From JAPOUP01 sp026708635 (lineage in GTDB: Bacteria > Pseudomonadota > Alphaproteobacteria > Rhodobacterales > Rhodobacteraceae), in the NCBI GenBank assembly GCA_965200115.1, contig OZ241336.1, forward strand, positions 434,001 to 498,000: a stretch of 64,000 nt of DNA, in the 5' to 3' direction. Position numbers and translations under genes: made by a program. Numbering within the stretch: position 1 is the stretch's first letter; every line of letters begins with the position of its first letter. Under the pieces are notes generated by a model. The model made no database searches. It was given only the letters and a program-made list of their open reading frames with translations, and was not told the origin of the DNA. This document shows, piece by piece, positions 50,932 through 60,914 of this stretch.

Positions 50932-52029
50932 ATGACCCAGACAGGCATTCCATTCCTGTTCATGCGAGGAGGCACCTCGCGCGGACCCTACCTCAGACGT
51001 GACCGGCTGCCCGAGGACATGGACCGGCTTGCGGACGTTCTGGTCGCGATGCTGGGCTCCGGGAATCCGATCAACATCGACGGGATCGGTGGCGGGACCG
51101 CGGTGACGACGAAAGTGGCCATGCTTTCGCCTTCGGAGGACGGATGGGCTGATGTCGACTACTTCTTCGCGCAGGTTGGCGTCGAGGACGGCTTGGTCGA
51201 TTTCGGGCCCACCTGCGGCAACATCCTCGTCGGCGTGGGTCCCGCCGCGATCGAGATGGGCCTGGTGTCCGCGCCCGGAAACGTGGCGGAAGTGAGAATC
51301 CGGGCCGTCAACACGGGCGCGCGCGTGCTTGCGAGAGTGCGCCTGGACGGCGGTTCGGTCCTGTATGACGGTGACGCGTCAATCGACGGCGTTCCCGGCA
51401 CGGCCGCTCCCGTCGAACTGCGGTTCATGAACACGGTCGGCGGCGCCACGGGAGCGATGTTTCCGACGGGCGCGCGGGCCGAACGGATCGATGGCGTCGA
51501 TGTGACATGTATGGACGTGGCCATGCCCATGGTTATCGCGCGCGCGGAGGCTTTCGGCCTGACCGGCCGGGAAAGCGCGGCGGAACTGGACGGGAACCGT
51601 GAATTTTTCGAACGCATGGAGGCGGTTCGGCTGGCGGCCGCGAAAAGGATGGGGATGGGGGACGCGGCAAAATCCGTCACGCCGAAATTCGGCCTTCTCG
51701 CCTCCGCCATGGAGGGCGGCGCCGCGGCGACCCGCTACTTCATGCCCTGGAACACCCATCCCAGCCTTGCCCTGACCGGGTCGCAGTGCATGGCGGCCTG
51801 CCTGCTGTGCCCGGGAACCGTGGGAGAGGGAATCATGGAGAGGCCGCCCTCCACACCCGCGCGCCTCGCCCTCGAGCACCCGATGGGCCGGCTTGAGGTC
51901 GTGATCGACTGTTCGCGGGACCGCGATCGGTTCGAGGTGAACTGGGCCGGACTCGTGCGAACGGCGCGCAAGCTGGCGGAGGGCCGGGTCTTCGTTCCGC
52001 GGCGGGTCTGGAACGGCCGCGCGTCGTAG
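50932..52029 (+). CDS. PrpF-family isomerase, probable 4-oxalomesaconate tautomerase
   Basis: Predicted 365 residues of the PrpF/GalD fold: IPFLFMRGGTSRGPYLRRD, GSGNPINIDGIGGGTAVTTK, VDFGPTCGNILVGVGPAAIE (catalytic Cys), FMNTVGGATGAMFPTG. Family members isomerise unsaturated tri/dicarboxylates (oxalomesaconate, aconitate, itaconate-like). Its place after the TctC/TctAB genes suggests the imported acid is its substrate or leads to it. Confidence 0.8.
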   Translation: MTQTGIPFLFMRGGTSRGPYLRRDRLPEDMDRLADVLVAMLGSGNPINIDGIGGGTAVTTKVAMLSPSEDGWADVDYFFAQVGVEDGLVDFGPTCGNILVGVGPAAIEMGLVSAPGNVAEVRIRAVNTGARVLARVRLDGGSVLYDGDASIDGVPGTAAPVELRFMNTVGGATGAMFPTGARAERIDGVDVTCMDVAMPMVIARAEAFGLTGRESAAELDGNREFFERMEAVRLAAAKRMGMGDAAKSVTPKFGLLASAMEGGAAATRYFMPWNTHPSLALTGSQCMAACLLCPGTVGEGIMERPPSTPARLALEHPMGRLEVVIDCSRDRDRFEVNWAGLVRTARKLAEGRVFVPRRVWNGRAS

Positions 52030-52164
52030 TCGGCCGGGCGTGACCATCGCCTGTCCCGCGGGACGGCGCGTGACGGAGCCACGGGGATCGCTCTCCGACC
52101 GTCCCGAGGATCCCGTTCGGAAAGGGCGGATCATTGGGATATCGTCCGAATCGGGAGAAACGCC

Positions 52165-52905
52165 ATGAGACTGAATAGCTGTACCGCGATCGTGACTGGC
52201 GGCGGTTCGGGATTCGGAGCGGGAATCGCGCGGAAATTCGCCTCCGAGGGCGCGCGCGTGATGGTGGCGGACATCGACCGTGCCGCAGCGGAGCGCGTCG
52301 CCGGGGAAGTCGGCGGAATCGCGCATGAGGTCGACGTCTCGCAATCCGCCTCCGTCAACGAAATGGCGGCGGTCGCGCTCCGCGAGCTTGGCCACGTGGA
52401 CATCCTGGTCAACAACGCCGGGATCACGCATTCACCGATGCCGATGGAGGATGTCCCGGAAAGCGAGTTTGACCGCGTCTTCGCGGTCAACGCGAAATCC
52501 GTCTACCTGACCGCGAAGCATCTGGTGCCCCATATGAAATCCCGCGCGCGCGGCGCCATCCTCAACATCGCCTCGACCGCCGGACTCTCGCCACGGCCAT
52601 ACCTCAATTGGTACAACGCGACGAAGGGATGGATGATCACGGCGACCAAGACCATGGCGGTCGAACTCGCCCCCGCCGGCATTCGCGTGAACGCGCTCTG
52701 CCCGGTGGCCGGCGAAACCCCGCTGCTTCCCAGTTTTCTCGGCGAGGACACGCCCAAACGCCGGGCAAGCTTCATCGCGACCATTCCGATCGGACGGTTC
52801 TCGACACCCGAGGACATCGCGAACGCCGCCTGCTATCTCTGCTCCGACGAGGCGGGCATGGTCACCGGAGTCGCGCTCGAGATAGATGGCGGCCGCTGCG
52901 TATGA
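52165..52905 (+). CDS. short-chain dehydrogenase
   Basis: Predicted 246 residues, classical SDR: TGGGSGFGAGIA cofactor loop, NNAGITHS, NIASTAGLSPRPYLNWYNATKGW (Ser, Tyr, Lys), GRFSTPEDIANAACYLCSDE. Same strand and 135 bases behind the tautomerase, so likely part of the same carboxylate pathway (a hydroxy-acid or 3-oxoacyl substrate). Specificity not deducible. Confidence 0.8.
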   Translation: MRLNSCTAIVTGGGSGFGAGIARKFASEGARVMVADIDRAAAERVAGEVGGIAHEVDVSQSASVNEMAAVALRELGHVDILVNNAGITHSPMPMEDVPESEFDRVFAVNAKSVYLTAKHLVPHMKSRARGAILNIASTAGLSPRPYLNWYNATKGWMITATKTMAVELAPAGIRVNALCPVAGETPLLPSFLGEDTPKRRASFIATIPIGRFSTPEDIANAACYLCSDEAGMVTGVALEIDGGRCV

Positions 52906-53042
52906 TCCATCCCGAAACCCCGCCACGGCCAATACGCGCTCCGGCAAGCCGGCCACCGGGTTTGGCGAATACCCGCGGCCCCGGATCCGTCCGCGACGGG
53001 ATCCAACGCGATTCCGGGATCCGATGTCTCTCAAACCAGTTA

Positions 53043-53052
53043 CCCCCCCCCC
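53043..53052. repeat. C10 homopolymer
   Basis: Ten consecutive C, about 85 bases upstream of the small coiled-coil gene. Length variation could alter a promoter spacing, but no promoter was identified around it. Confidence 0.7.
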
Positions 53053-53136
53053 GCACGCGCGGTTCCATAATCCTCCCCGGAATGAATGGTTACAGGCGGG
53101 CCGCCCCTTTCTCGATAACGAATCCGGGTCTATATT

Positions 53137-53307
53137 GTGATCGTGGAAGACGCGCCGGACATTCACGAACTGGACCGGCGCATCGCCGTGCCGGAGGAAC
53201 GCATGAAGACCATGCAGGCCGAATATCGCGCTGACATGGCGCGTCTTGCCGAAGACATGGCGAAGCGTTACGCGGCCCGCTCGGAACGGGATGCGAACGC
53301 GCGATAG
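53137..53307 (+). pseudogene. small coiled-coil protein with premature stop before its membrane helix
   Basis: From a GTG start the frame encodes 56 residues: DIHELDRRIAVPEERMKTMQ and EYRADMARLAEDMAKRYAAR, a charged heptad-like helix. A TAG follows. In the same frame after the TAG comes RQTAIPIAAVAALITFAPDL, a plausible membrane helix. Small alphaproteobacterial proteins with coiled coil followed by helix are known, so the stop looks like a nonsense mutation. Confidence 0.45.
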
Positions 53308-53781
53308 CGGCAGACGGCCATCCCTATCGCAGCCGTCGCCGCCCTGATCACCTTCGCGCCCGACTTGCAGCGAATAGCCGCCGGTCTCCAGGCGGAACTT
53401 CCGGGCGGCGCCAGTGAGCGATCGCCCCGCAGGCAAGGTACATTCGGCGGATACCGGCGGCTCCAGCCCGGCGCCTGCATGGCAACACCCTTTGCCGGAT
53501 CGACCTTCAGGATCCCGAAGGCGCGTTTCCGCGTTTCGTTGGGTTTCGCCGGCATGGGGACGGCGTGCTCCGGGCTGGCGGGCAGCGTGACCGCGCCCAG
53601 CGCCAGCGCCGCCAGACCGTCGAGCAGGGTGCGCATGCATAGGAACACGTGGGCGAGAGGTCTCCGGGACAAGGGCGGGATTGACCGGCGTTCTCAAGAC
53701 GCCGAACGGAGTCACCCGGTCGGTGTCGGTGGCATCACGGGCGGGAAGAATACCAAGAGAACCGAAGGGATTCCGATTGCC
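53308..53781. other. stretch without a supported gene
   Basis: About 475 bases between the coiled-coil remnant and the DMT permease end. It contains the post-stop tail of that remnant and otherwise no supported frame, repeat or RNA. Confidence 0.35.
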
Positions 53782-54684
53782 TCACTCCCGGCCCGGGTTG
53801 GGGAAATCCGGCGTTTCCATGGCCGGCCGACCCCTTTGGAAAAGAATCTCGCTCATCGCCGCGATCACGATAAGCACCGCACCGGACAGCTGCATCGCGC
53901 CGAATGGCTCGTCCAGCAGGATGGCGCTGGAGGCCACTCCGGAGACGATCTCCACGGTGAGAAGGAAGGTAAGCGTCGTTGGAGCGAGACGCCGGGCGCT
54001 CCAGAGTGTCATCATCATGATCGGCAGCACGTAAACCACGCCGGTACCGATGCCAACCGGCATCGCCAGGCCCAACTCGCGTCCGGAGTCCGGCAACCCC
54101 GACGCCCAGGCGAACGGCACCGCGGCGAGAACGGCGAAGAACGCCGTCACCGTCGTCAGCGAGATCGTGTTCGTGGACCGGCCCGCGAAAGTGAGCGCCG
54201 CGCCAGCGGACCACGCCATGCCGGAGGCGAGCGACAGCAGGTCTCCCAAATTCAGCGAATCGATGCTGACCCTACCGCCCAGCACCAGGCAAGCGCCCGC
54301 GAGGGCGGCCGCCAGGGCCATGGTTGAGGTCCACCGCCAGGGCATTCCCAGAAACACGCGCTCCAGGATCTTGCTCCAGACCGGCGCGAGATAGAACAGC
54401 AGCACCGCGCGCACGACATCCGTATGGTTCAGCGCCGTGGAATAGAAGGTAACCGCCAGCCCGATGAAAGCGGCGCCGGCGACCGCCCGGGCATCGATCC
54501 GAAGCCGTATCCCGCGCAGGAGCACCCATGTCGCCGCCAGCAGGAACGCCCCCAGATTCATCACCAGCCCCGCCCAGGCGCCCTGAAGGCCAAGTGTCTC
54601 CAGATAACGAACCGGAATCCACCAGACACCCCAGAAGATCGCCGCAAAGGTCGCCAGCGCGGCGGGAGCCAGAACCGTGATCAA
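53782..54684 (-). CDS. DMT-superfamily (EamA) permease
   Basis: Predicted 300 residues, ten membrane helices in two EamA halves (AALATFAAIFWGVWWIPVRY and LGDLLSLASGMAWSAGAALT). Family members export amino acids or other metabolites, or import quaternary amines. It overlaps the betaine-type permease gene upstream by 4 bases, so it belongs to the same operon and may handle a related compound. Confidence 0.82.
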   Translation of the reverse strand: MITVLAPAALATFAAIFWGVWWIPVRYLETLGLQGAWAGLVMNLGAFLLAATWVLLRGIRLRIDARAVAGAAFIGLAVTFYSTALNHTDVVRAVLLFYLAPVWSKILERVFLGMPWRWTSTMALAAALAGACLVLGGRVSIDSLNLGDLLSLASGMAWSAGAALTFAGRSTNTISLTTVTAFFAVLAAVPFAWASGLPDSGRELGLAMPVGIGTGVVYVLPIMMMTLWSARRLAPTTLTFLLTVEIVSGVASSAILLDEPFGAMQLSGAVLIVIAAMSEILFQRGRPAMETPDFPNPGRE

Positions 54685-56729
54685 AGCCCCAACGCCGTCC
54701 GGCGCCCCTCGGCGAACGCCTGAACGAGCCGGTCGCAGATCAGGGCGAGTATAGCCATCGCCGCTCCGGCGGAAACTCCCAGGCCGACATCGGCGGAGCC
54801 AAGCGCGAGGTAGATCGACTGCCCGAGCCCGGTCGTTCCGATGAGCGCCGCGATCACGAGCATCGCGAAGGCGTAGAGTATGGTCTGGTTCAGCCCCAGC
54901 AATACCGTCGGCGCGGCGTAGGGCGCGCGGACGTCACGCATGATCTGCCAGGGTGTAGCGCCACTGGCGACCGCGGCTTCCAGAAGTTCGGGCGGAGTCA
55001 TCACGAGCCCGTGGCGCGTATACCGGATCATCGGCACGATCGCGTAGGCGCAAATGGCGAGAAACGCGCTGAATTCTCCGATCTGGAAAAACATCAGAAC
55101 GGGAATCAGGAAAACGAACAGGGGAATCGTCTGAAGCATGTCACATACCAGCCGCACGACCCGCCAGATGGATGGCGCCACGGCGCACAGAAGCCCGATG
55201 GCGCCTCCGACCACGGCGCAGGCGAACACCGCGGCGCCAGAAAGATAGAGTGACAGAAGCGCCCGTTCCCAGAGCCCGCTGACCAGTACCGTCGCCAGCA
55301 GCGCCACACAGAGGATCGCCAGTCTCCGTCCGCTCGCAACCCATGCCAGCGAAAACGTGGCGACAAGGACGAACGGCCAGGGCAGATTCGCTATCCCGGT
55401 TTCGATGATCCCGCTGCCGATGACAAGCAGCAGTCCGGACACCGCGCGGCCCGATAGCGCCAGACACGCGCCCGCCACAGCGGCCGCGGCGAACAGGCCG
55501 GCGCTCATCGTCGCGGTCCACTGGAAGCCCCAGGTGAACGGAAGCGCCGCTTCGTCCAAACCGATCCTCAGGGGAAGCAGCACATAGAACATCGCACCGT
55601 TACGGAACTGGTTCAGAGCCTCTCCGTTGTTGGCGGTGAACTCTCCAAGCGCCCTGTCCACGCGCTCGGCCGCCGGATCGAGGAAAGTCAGCGTGGAGGG
55701 ATCCGGAAGCCGGGCCTGGAATACCAGAACGACCAGCACGGAGAGGGCGACAATTCCATAAGCCACCCGCGGATCGCCGCGACGGCGCTCATGCGCCAGG
55801 GCGGCGCTCATCCGGTCTATGACGATGGCGAAGACGACGATCACCAGGCCCGCCATCAGCGCAAGGCCGAACTGGGCCTTTCGCATGGTCAGCAGCACCT
55901 CCCAGCCAATGTCATTGAATCCCCCGATGACGGCGGCGATGATCACCATGGAAAGCGCGGCCATCAGACACTGGTTGACGCCGACCATGATCTGTCGGGC
56001 CGCCGAGGGAATCTCCACGAGCAGGAGTTGCTGGATCCTCGTTCCGCCGGACATGACCGCCGCCTCCCTGACCTCGGGATCAACGCGCTCGAGGCCGAGT
56101 ATGACATTGCGCGCCATGGGAGGAGCGGCGTATATCGCGGACGCGATCATGCCTACGACCGGGCCAAACCCGAACAGCAGCAGCAACGGGGTCAGGTAAG
56201 CGAATGTCGGCACGGTCTGCATCACGTCAAGCGCCGCCTGAACGGAGGACTTGATCCGCGGGAACTCGTTTGCCGCCACCCCGATGACGCCGCCGACCGC
56301 GAGCGCCAGGGGAACCGAGACGGCGACAAGGGCGAGCGTGTTCATGCTCTCGACCCAATAACCTGACAGCAGGACGAAACCGAGACCGCCGAGCCCCAGC
56401 GCCGCCATTGGCAGTCCGCCGAGATACCAGCCGATCGCGGTGGCGGTCCCGATCATCAGCGGCCATGGGGTCTGGCCCAGCGCCGCGTTGGCCCACAGCA
56501 TCGGGTAGCCCAGAAGCCAGGAGAACCACCTCGCCGCCGGCTTGAGTCCAAGCAGTAGCCATTCAAGGAACGTTCCCGCCCAATCGGTCGCCGGTAACGT
56601 CCAGTTCGCGGGAAAACGCGCAAGCCATGGCGCGACCGACTCCAGCGTCAGGCACAGCGCACCCGCCAGAAGTGCCGCCAATGCCGCCGGAACCGCTGGT
56701 GAACGCCCTGGAATCATAATCCGGGCCAC
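54681..56729 (-). CDS. glycine betaine/proline-type ABC permease, double-domain
   Basis: Predicted 682 residues. It contains two ProW-type permease domains: about 130-315 (AANEFPRIKSSVQAALDVMQ, VQTVPTFAYLTPLLLLFG-like) and about 470-670 (LVCDMLQTIPLFVFLIPVLM, YAAPTVLLGLNQTILYAFAM). Most systems use one domain as a homodimer; here both halves of the channel are in one chain. Works with the ATPase and receptor upstream. Import of glycine betaine or a similar quaternary amine for osmoprotection or growth. Confidence 0.85.
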   Translation of the reverse strand: MARIMIPGRSPAVPAALAALLAGALCLTLESVAPWLARFPANWTLPATDWAGTFLEWLLLGLKPAARWFSWLLGYPMLWANAALGQTPWPLMIGTATAIGWYLGGLPMAALGLGGLGFVLLSGYWVESMNTLALVAVSVPLALAVGGVIGVAANEFPRIKSSVQAALDVMQTVPTFAYLTPLLLLFGFGPVVGMIASAIYAAPPMARNVILGLERVDPEVREAAVMSGGTRIQQLLLVEIPSAARQIMVGVNQCLMAALSMVIIAAVIGGFNDIGWEVLLTMRKAQFGLALMAGLVIVVFAIVIDRMSAALAHERRRGDPRVAYGIVALSVLVVLVFQARLPDPSTLTFLDPAAERVDRALGEFTANNGEALNQFRNGAMFYVLLPLRIGLDEAALPFTWGFQWTATMSAGLFAAAAVAGACLALSGRAVSGLLLVIGSGIIETGIANLPWPFVLVATFSLAWVASGRRLAILCVALLATVLVSGLWERALLSLYLSGAAVFACAVVGGAIGLLCAVAPSIWRVVRLVCDMLQTIPLFVFLIPVLMFFQIGEFSAFLAICAYAIVPMIRYTRHGLVMTPPELLEAAVASGATPWQIMRDVRAPYAAPTVLLGLNQTILYAFAMLVIAALIGTTGLGQSIYLALGSADVGLGVSAGAAMAILALICDRLVQAFAEGRRTALGL

Positions 56730-56759
56730 CCCGCGGTCATTCAGCGAGCCCTCCGGCCC

Positions 56760-57833
56760 TCATGACTCCTCCACCTGCAGCGAGGAGGCGAGATCGGCGG
56801 GATGCACCATTCCAATAACCGCTCCGTCATCGTCAAGGACCGGCACCGGATCGTAAAGCGACATGCAGGACGCCAACGCCGTCTCCAACGTCATGTCGGC
56901 CCGCAGCCCCGGGCCCCCGCATTCCCCCATCTCACCTTCCGTGCGCATGATCGAGCCAACCTTGGCGTGCCGACCCCTCGCGACATCCCTTGAGAACTGA
57001 CTGACATATCCGTCGACCGGCCTGAGAACGATTTCCGTTGGTGTCCCGATCTGCACGATCTCTCCGTCCCGCATGATCGCGATCCGGTCGGCGAGCTTCA
57101 GCGCCTCGGCGATGTCATGGGTTATGAAGACGATCGTCGTGTTGAGCCGGGTCCGGATTTCCAGAAATTCGTCCTGCAGCTGTCGCCGGATCAGGGGATC
57201 AAGCGCGGAGAACGGCTCGTCCAGGAACCAGACCGTGCAGTCTCCGGCCAACGACCGGGCGATCCCGACCCTCTGTCGCTGTCCGCCGGAAAGCTCACGC
57301 GGATAGGCCCGCTCCCGACCGTCCAGCCCCACCATTTCGATGATCGGCATCACCTTCTCGTGGCGGGCGCGGCGCGCCATTCCCCCCACCTTCAGCGGAA
57401 AGGCCACGTTATCCAGCACCGTCATGTGGGGAAACAGCCCGAAATGCTGGAACACCATGCCCATCCTGGAACGGCGGAGCTCCGTCATCCGCGCCTTCGA
57501 AGCGGCGAGGATATCCTCTCCCTCGATTTCGACACTACCCGCGGTTGGCTCCACCAAACGCGAGATACAGCGGACCAGCGTCGATTTGCCGGAGCCCGAA
57601 AGTCCCATGATCACGAAAAGCTCGCCGGGCGCGACATCGAAACTCACTCCGCGCACGGCGGGATTCAGCCCCTTCTCCAGAAGCCGTCCCGCTATGTCAG
57701 CGCTGGATCCACCCAACGCCACCTCATCGGGCAACGCCACCGTCGCGTTGGCCCCGAATACCTGCCAGAGTCCACCGGCCCGCACCGTCGGCCCGCTGGA
57801 AGCGCCGTCCCGCGGCATCGCGGCTCCCGTCAC
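56760..57833 (-). CDS. glycine betaine/proline-type ABC ATPase
   Basis: Predicted 357 residues of the ProV/OpuAA family: Walker A GLSGSGKST, Q-loop FQHFGLFPHM, signature LSGGQRQRVGIARS, Walker B VWFLDEPFSALD, switch FITHDIAEAL. The C-terminal region (DMTLETALASCMSLYDPVPV, VIGMVHPADLA) is a CBS-type domain that in OpuA senses ionic strength. The start could also be the ATG five codons in. 30 bases before the permease gene. Confidence 0.87.
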   Translation of the reverse strand: MTGAAMPRDGASSGPTVRAGGLWQVFGANATVALPDEVALGGSSADIAGRLLEKGLNPAVRGVSFDVAPGELFVIMGLSGSGKSTLVRCISRLVEPTAGSVEIEGEDILAASKARMTELRRSRMGMVFQHFGLFPHMTVLDNVAFPLKVGGMARRARHEKVMPIIEMVGLDGRERAYPRELSGGQRQRVGIARSLAGDCTVWFLDEPFSALDPLIRRQLQDEFLEIRTRLNTTIVFITHDIAEALKLADRIAIMRDGEIVQIGTPTEIVLRPVDGYVSQFSRDVARGRHAKVGSIMRTEGEMGECGGPGLRADMTLETALASCMSLYDPVPVLDDDGAVIGMVHPADLASSLQVEES

Positions 57834-57942
57834 CGCGGCCGGCCCGTTCCGCCGAAGACCCGCCCGCCTGCGCGGCGGGCCAGGCCCCCACCCGGCCCCT
57901 GAACCCGGGCTGGGTTCAAGGGAATCGGCCCGTTTCCGCGGG

Positions 57943-58908
57943 TCAGTTCAGCGCCGCGTCCACCACAGGCCGCCACTTGTCACCGTTAGCCGCCATCCAT
58001 GAGGCGACGACCTCCTCGACGGAACCGCCGTCCACGTCCACGGCACCCATCATCGGCTGCTGGTCCTCGACGGAAAGAGTGTAGTTCGAGAGTATCTCGA
58101 AAGCGGCCGGCCACTTCTCCCGCATGCCGGACCACGCGGCCTTGAATATACGGCTCGGCGCGAAGTCACAGTCATTCACGGCGTCAGGGTTCGGCCCCCA
58201 TGCCGGATCCTCGAAACAGGCGTCCTCGCCGACCGGAAGGTCCACGAACCGAACGTCGTAAGCCGACATCGCCCAATGGGGTTGCCAGAACACGATCAGC
58301 AGCGGTGACTCCCGCTCCGTGGAGGCGCGCAGTTCCGCGATAAGCGCTCCTTCCGACCCCGCCGGGACGGCCCTGAACGGAAGGGCAAGCCCCGTCATAC
58401 GGTCGGCGCCCGGCGTACCCCAGTCAGCGGGATAATCGACCAGACGGCCCATCGGCAGGGTTTCGGCAGTGGCGAACCGCGACGCGCAGTCCGCGAGCGC
58501 CTCCCAGGCCGGAAGCCCGGGACAGATTTCCGCCACGTGGGATGGATAGGCGATACCTTCCCTGGCCTCGAGTTCCAGGTCGCCGAGTTCGACCACACCG
58601 CCGGCCTCAAGCTTTCTCCCGTAGTCGTCCGACACATTGGAGGACCAGATCTCCAGGGCCGCGTGAATTTCGCCGTCCGCTATCGCCTGATACATGTTCA
58701 TGTAACCGGCGGTGACGTATTCCACCCTGTAGCCCGCGGCTTCGAGCATGGACCCCCCGACATGGGTCGACACGTGCTGGCCGGTCCACTCGTTGATCGC
58801 CAGGCGGATGGGTTCGTCCACCGCTCCCAGTTCCGCCGCCTGGGCGCCCTCCGGGACATTGCCGGCGGCAAGCGCGACCGCGGCGGCGCCAGTCAGGAAC
58901 AGCTTCAT
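57943..58908 (-). CDS. glycine betaine-type ABC substrate-binding protein
   Basis: Predicted 321 residues, OpuAC family. Signal peptide MKLFLTGAAAVALAAGN ending near AQA-A. PIRLAINEWTGQHVSTHVGG, YVTAGYMNMYQAIADGEIHA and LEIWSSN line the quaternary-amine cage; LIVFWQPHWAMSAYDVRFVD supplies Trp residues of the aromatic box. First gene of the receptor-ATPase-permease operon, with GGAGAATTGAC before the ATG. Confidence 0.85.
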   Translation of the reverse strand: MKLFLTGAAAVALAAGNVPEGAQAAELGAVDEPIRLAINEWTGQHVSTHVGGSMLEAAGYRVEYVTAGYMNMYQAIADGEIHAALEIWSSNVSDDYGRKLEAGGVVELGDLELEAREGIAYPSHVAEICPGLPAWEALADCASRFATAETLPMGRLVDYPADWGTPGADRMTGLALPFRAVPAGSEGALIAELRASTERESPLLIVFWQPHWAMSAYDVRFVDLPVGEDACFEDPAWGPNPDAVNDCDFAPSRIFKAAWSGMREKWPAAFEILSNYTLSVEDQQPMMGAVDVDGGSVEEVVASWMAANGDKWRPVVDAALN

Positions 58909-59390
58909 GTCAATTCTCCCGGTTACCTATCGTTCCGATTGGAGACTAGCGGGTATTATACCGCTTTGTAACCCACCAAAATCATTGACCTCGGCATTTC
59001 AGCGAAGTTACGGATAAGGTGGACTTGACCCTCTTCACGATTTGATGGAGCGTCCCCTCACCACCTCAAAGCAACGGGAAAGGCCCGGATGCCGTCAGCC
59101 AGCGATCTTTCCGAAACCGGGTGCGACCCCGATCCCCGTCGCTCCCGTTCCCACGGTTCCCGTATCCGAACCGTCCCGGAATCTCATGGCACCGGTATGC
59201 GGGCGACCGTCGCGCGCGGATCGGGATCATGCCGGAGTGACGGTAGATACCGTCGCGGCCCCGCGCGACCCGGCGTCAACCCCGGGACCGGTCTCCGGGG
59301 CCAACCCGACGGATCCTTCCACCGTCGGGTGGCCCGGCAAAACCACGGGTTCCCTTCCCGAACCGAAACCAAATCCAACGGTGTCGTCAG
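58909..59390. other. divergent intergenic region, betaine transporter / choline-sulfatase
   Basis: About 480 bases with no gene. It must contain the promoters of both divergent units. Part of it (58960-59050) is AT-richer, which fits a promoter for the receptor gene. No BetI-type operator was recognised with confidence. Confidence 0.4.
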
Positions 59391-60914
59391 ATGTCAAATC
59401 CACCCAACATAGTCCTCATCATGGCCGACCAACTCGCGCCGCAGTTCACCGGCGTGTATGGCAATCCCCTGGTCCGGACCCCGCATATGGAAGCGCTCGC
59501 CGGGAACGGAACGCGCTTTGACTACGCCTATTGCAACTCACCGCTATGCGCGCCTTCCCGCGCAAGCTTCATGACCGGGCGGCTGCCGACCCGGATCGAA
59601 GCCTACGACAATGGCAGCGAGTTCGCGCCGTCGACCCCCACTTTCGCCCATTACCTGCGCACGATGGGCTACAGCACATGCCTTTCGGGCAAGATGCATT
59701 TCGTGGGCCCCGACCAGCTCCATGGTTTCGAGGAGCGCCTGACCACCGACATCTACCCCGCCGATCACGCCTGGACGCCTGACTGGGAACGTCCCGACGA
59801 GCGGGTCGCGAAATGGTACCACAATATGGACGCGGTGCGGCAGGCCGGTGTCGCGGCCACGACGTTTCAGTTCGAATACGACGAGGAAACGGCGTTCCTG
59901 GCGCGCCGCCGGATATTCGAATACGCGATGGACGGAACGGCCCCGTTCGCGATGGCGGTCAGCTTCATCCATCCGCATGACCCCTATGTCACCCGCCCTG
60001 AATGGTGGGATCTGTACGATCACGACTCGATCGATCTCCCGACAATCGGCCCGGCGGATGACCCGCACAGCAGAAGGCTGGCGCGGGGAATCGGTATGGA
60101 GTCCGACCCGGTCACCGACGGGCAGATTCGTGACGCGCGGCACGCCTATTACGCGAACGTAAGCTATTTTGACTCCCTGGTCGGAAGAACCGTCCAGGCT
60201 CTCCGGGAGGCCGATCTGCTCGACAGCACCGTCGTTATCGTGACCGCCGATCACGGTGACATGCTCGGCGAGCGCGGTCTCTGGTACAAGATGAACCTGT
60301 TCGAGCACTCCGCCCGCGTTCCATTGGTCATCCATGGCCCGGGGGTGAAGCGGCAGACGGTCACCGAGCCGGTATCGCTGGTAGACCTGCTGCCGACGTT
60401 TCTGGACATCGCCGCCTCGCGGGGGCGCGCGCGGCCCGACCGCGGTTCCGACCTCGACGGCAGGTCACTCTGGCCCCTGGCGCTCGGCCGGCCCGATCCG
60501 GACCGGACCGTTCTGGCGGAGTATTGCGCCGAAATCGCAAGCCATCCCATGCTTATGGTCCGGCGGGGAGAGTTCAAGTACATCCACTGCGACGAGGATC
60601 CGCCACTGCTCTACAATGTCGTGGCCGATCCCGCGGAACTGACCAACCTGGCGGAGGATCCGGGACATCGGGATATCGCCGACGGCTTTGCCTCCGAAAT
60701 CGCGCGTCGCTGGGACTGCCGCGCCATCCGCGAGCGGATCGTCTCCTCGCAGAAACATAGGCAGATCGTTCACGCGGCGATGGAGCGGGGCGCTCCGACA
60801 AGCTGGGATTACAGCCCACCCCGAGACGCGTCGCAGGAATTCGTGCGCAATACGGTCTCCTGGGACGACGTGCTGCACCGAATGCAGTATCCGGCCCCGG
60901 AGGACGGAAAATAA
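59391..60914 (+). CDS. betC: choline-sulfatase
   Basis: Predicted 507-residue sulfatase, normal length for BetC. NIVLIMADQLAPQFTGVYGN and CNSPLCAPSRASFMTGR give the C-x-P-S-R signature with Cys53, which is matured to formylglycine. VTADHGDMLGERGLWYKM supplies Asp/His/Lys metal and substrate residues. The C-terminal WDCRAIRERIVSSQKHRQIV block is characteristic of choline-sulfatase. It hydrolyses choline-O-sulfate to choline and sulfate; with the divergent betaine-type transporter this forms an osmolyte/sulfur-scavenging locus. No betA/betB here. Confidence 0.87.
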   Translation: MSNPPNIVLIMADQLAPQFTGVYGNPLVRTPHMEALAGNGTRFDYAYCNSPLCAPSRASFMTGRLPTRIEAYDNGSEFAPSTPTFAHYLRTMGYSTCLSGKMHFVGPDQLHGFEERLTTDIYPADHAWTPDWERPDERVAKWYHNMDAVRQAGVAATTFQFEYDEETAFLARRRIFEYAMDGTAPFAMAVSFIHPHDPYVTRPEWWDLYDHDSIDLPTIGPADDPHSRRLARGIGMESDPVTDGQIRDARHAYYANVSYFDSLVGRTVQALREADLLDSTVVIVTADHGDMLGERGLWYKMNLFEHSARVPLVIHGPGVKRQTVTEPVSLVDLLPTFLDIAASRGRARPDRGSDLDGRSLWPLALGRPDPDRTVLAEYCAEIASHPMLMVRRGEFKYIHCDEDPPLLYNVVADPAELTNLAEDPGHRDIADGFASEIARRWDCRAIRERIVSSQKHRQIVHAAMERGAPTSWDYSPPRDASQEFVRNTVSWDDVLHRMQYPAPEDGK

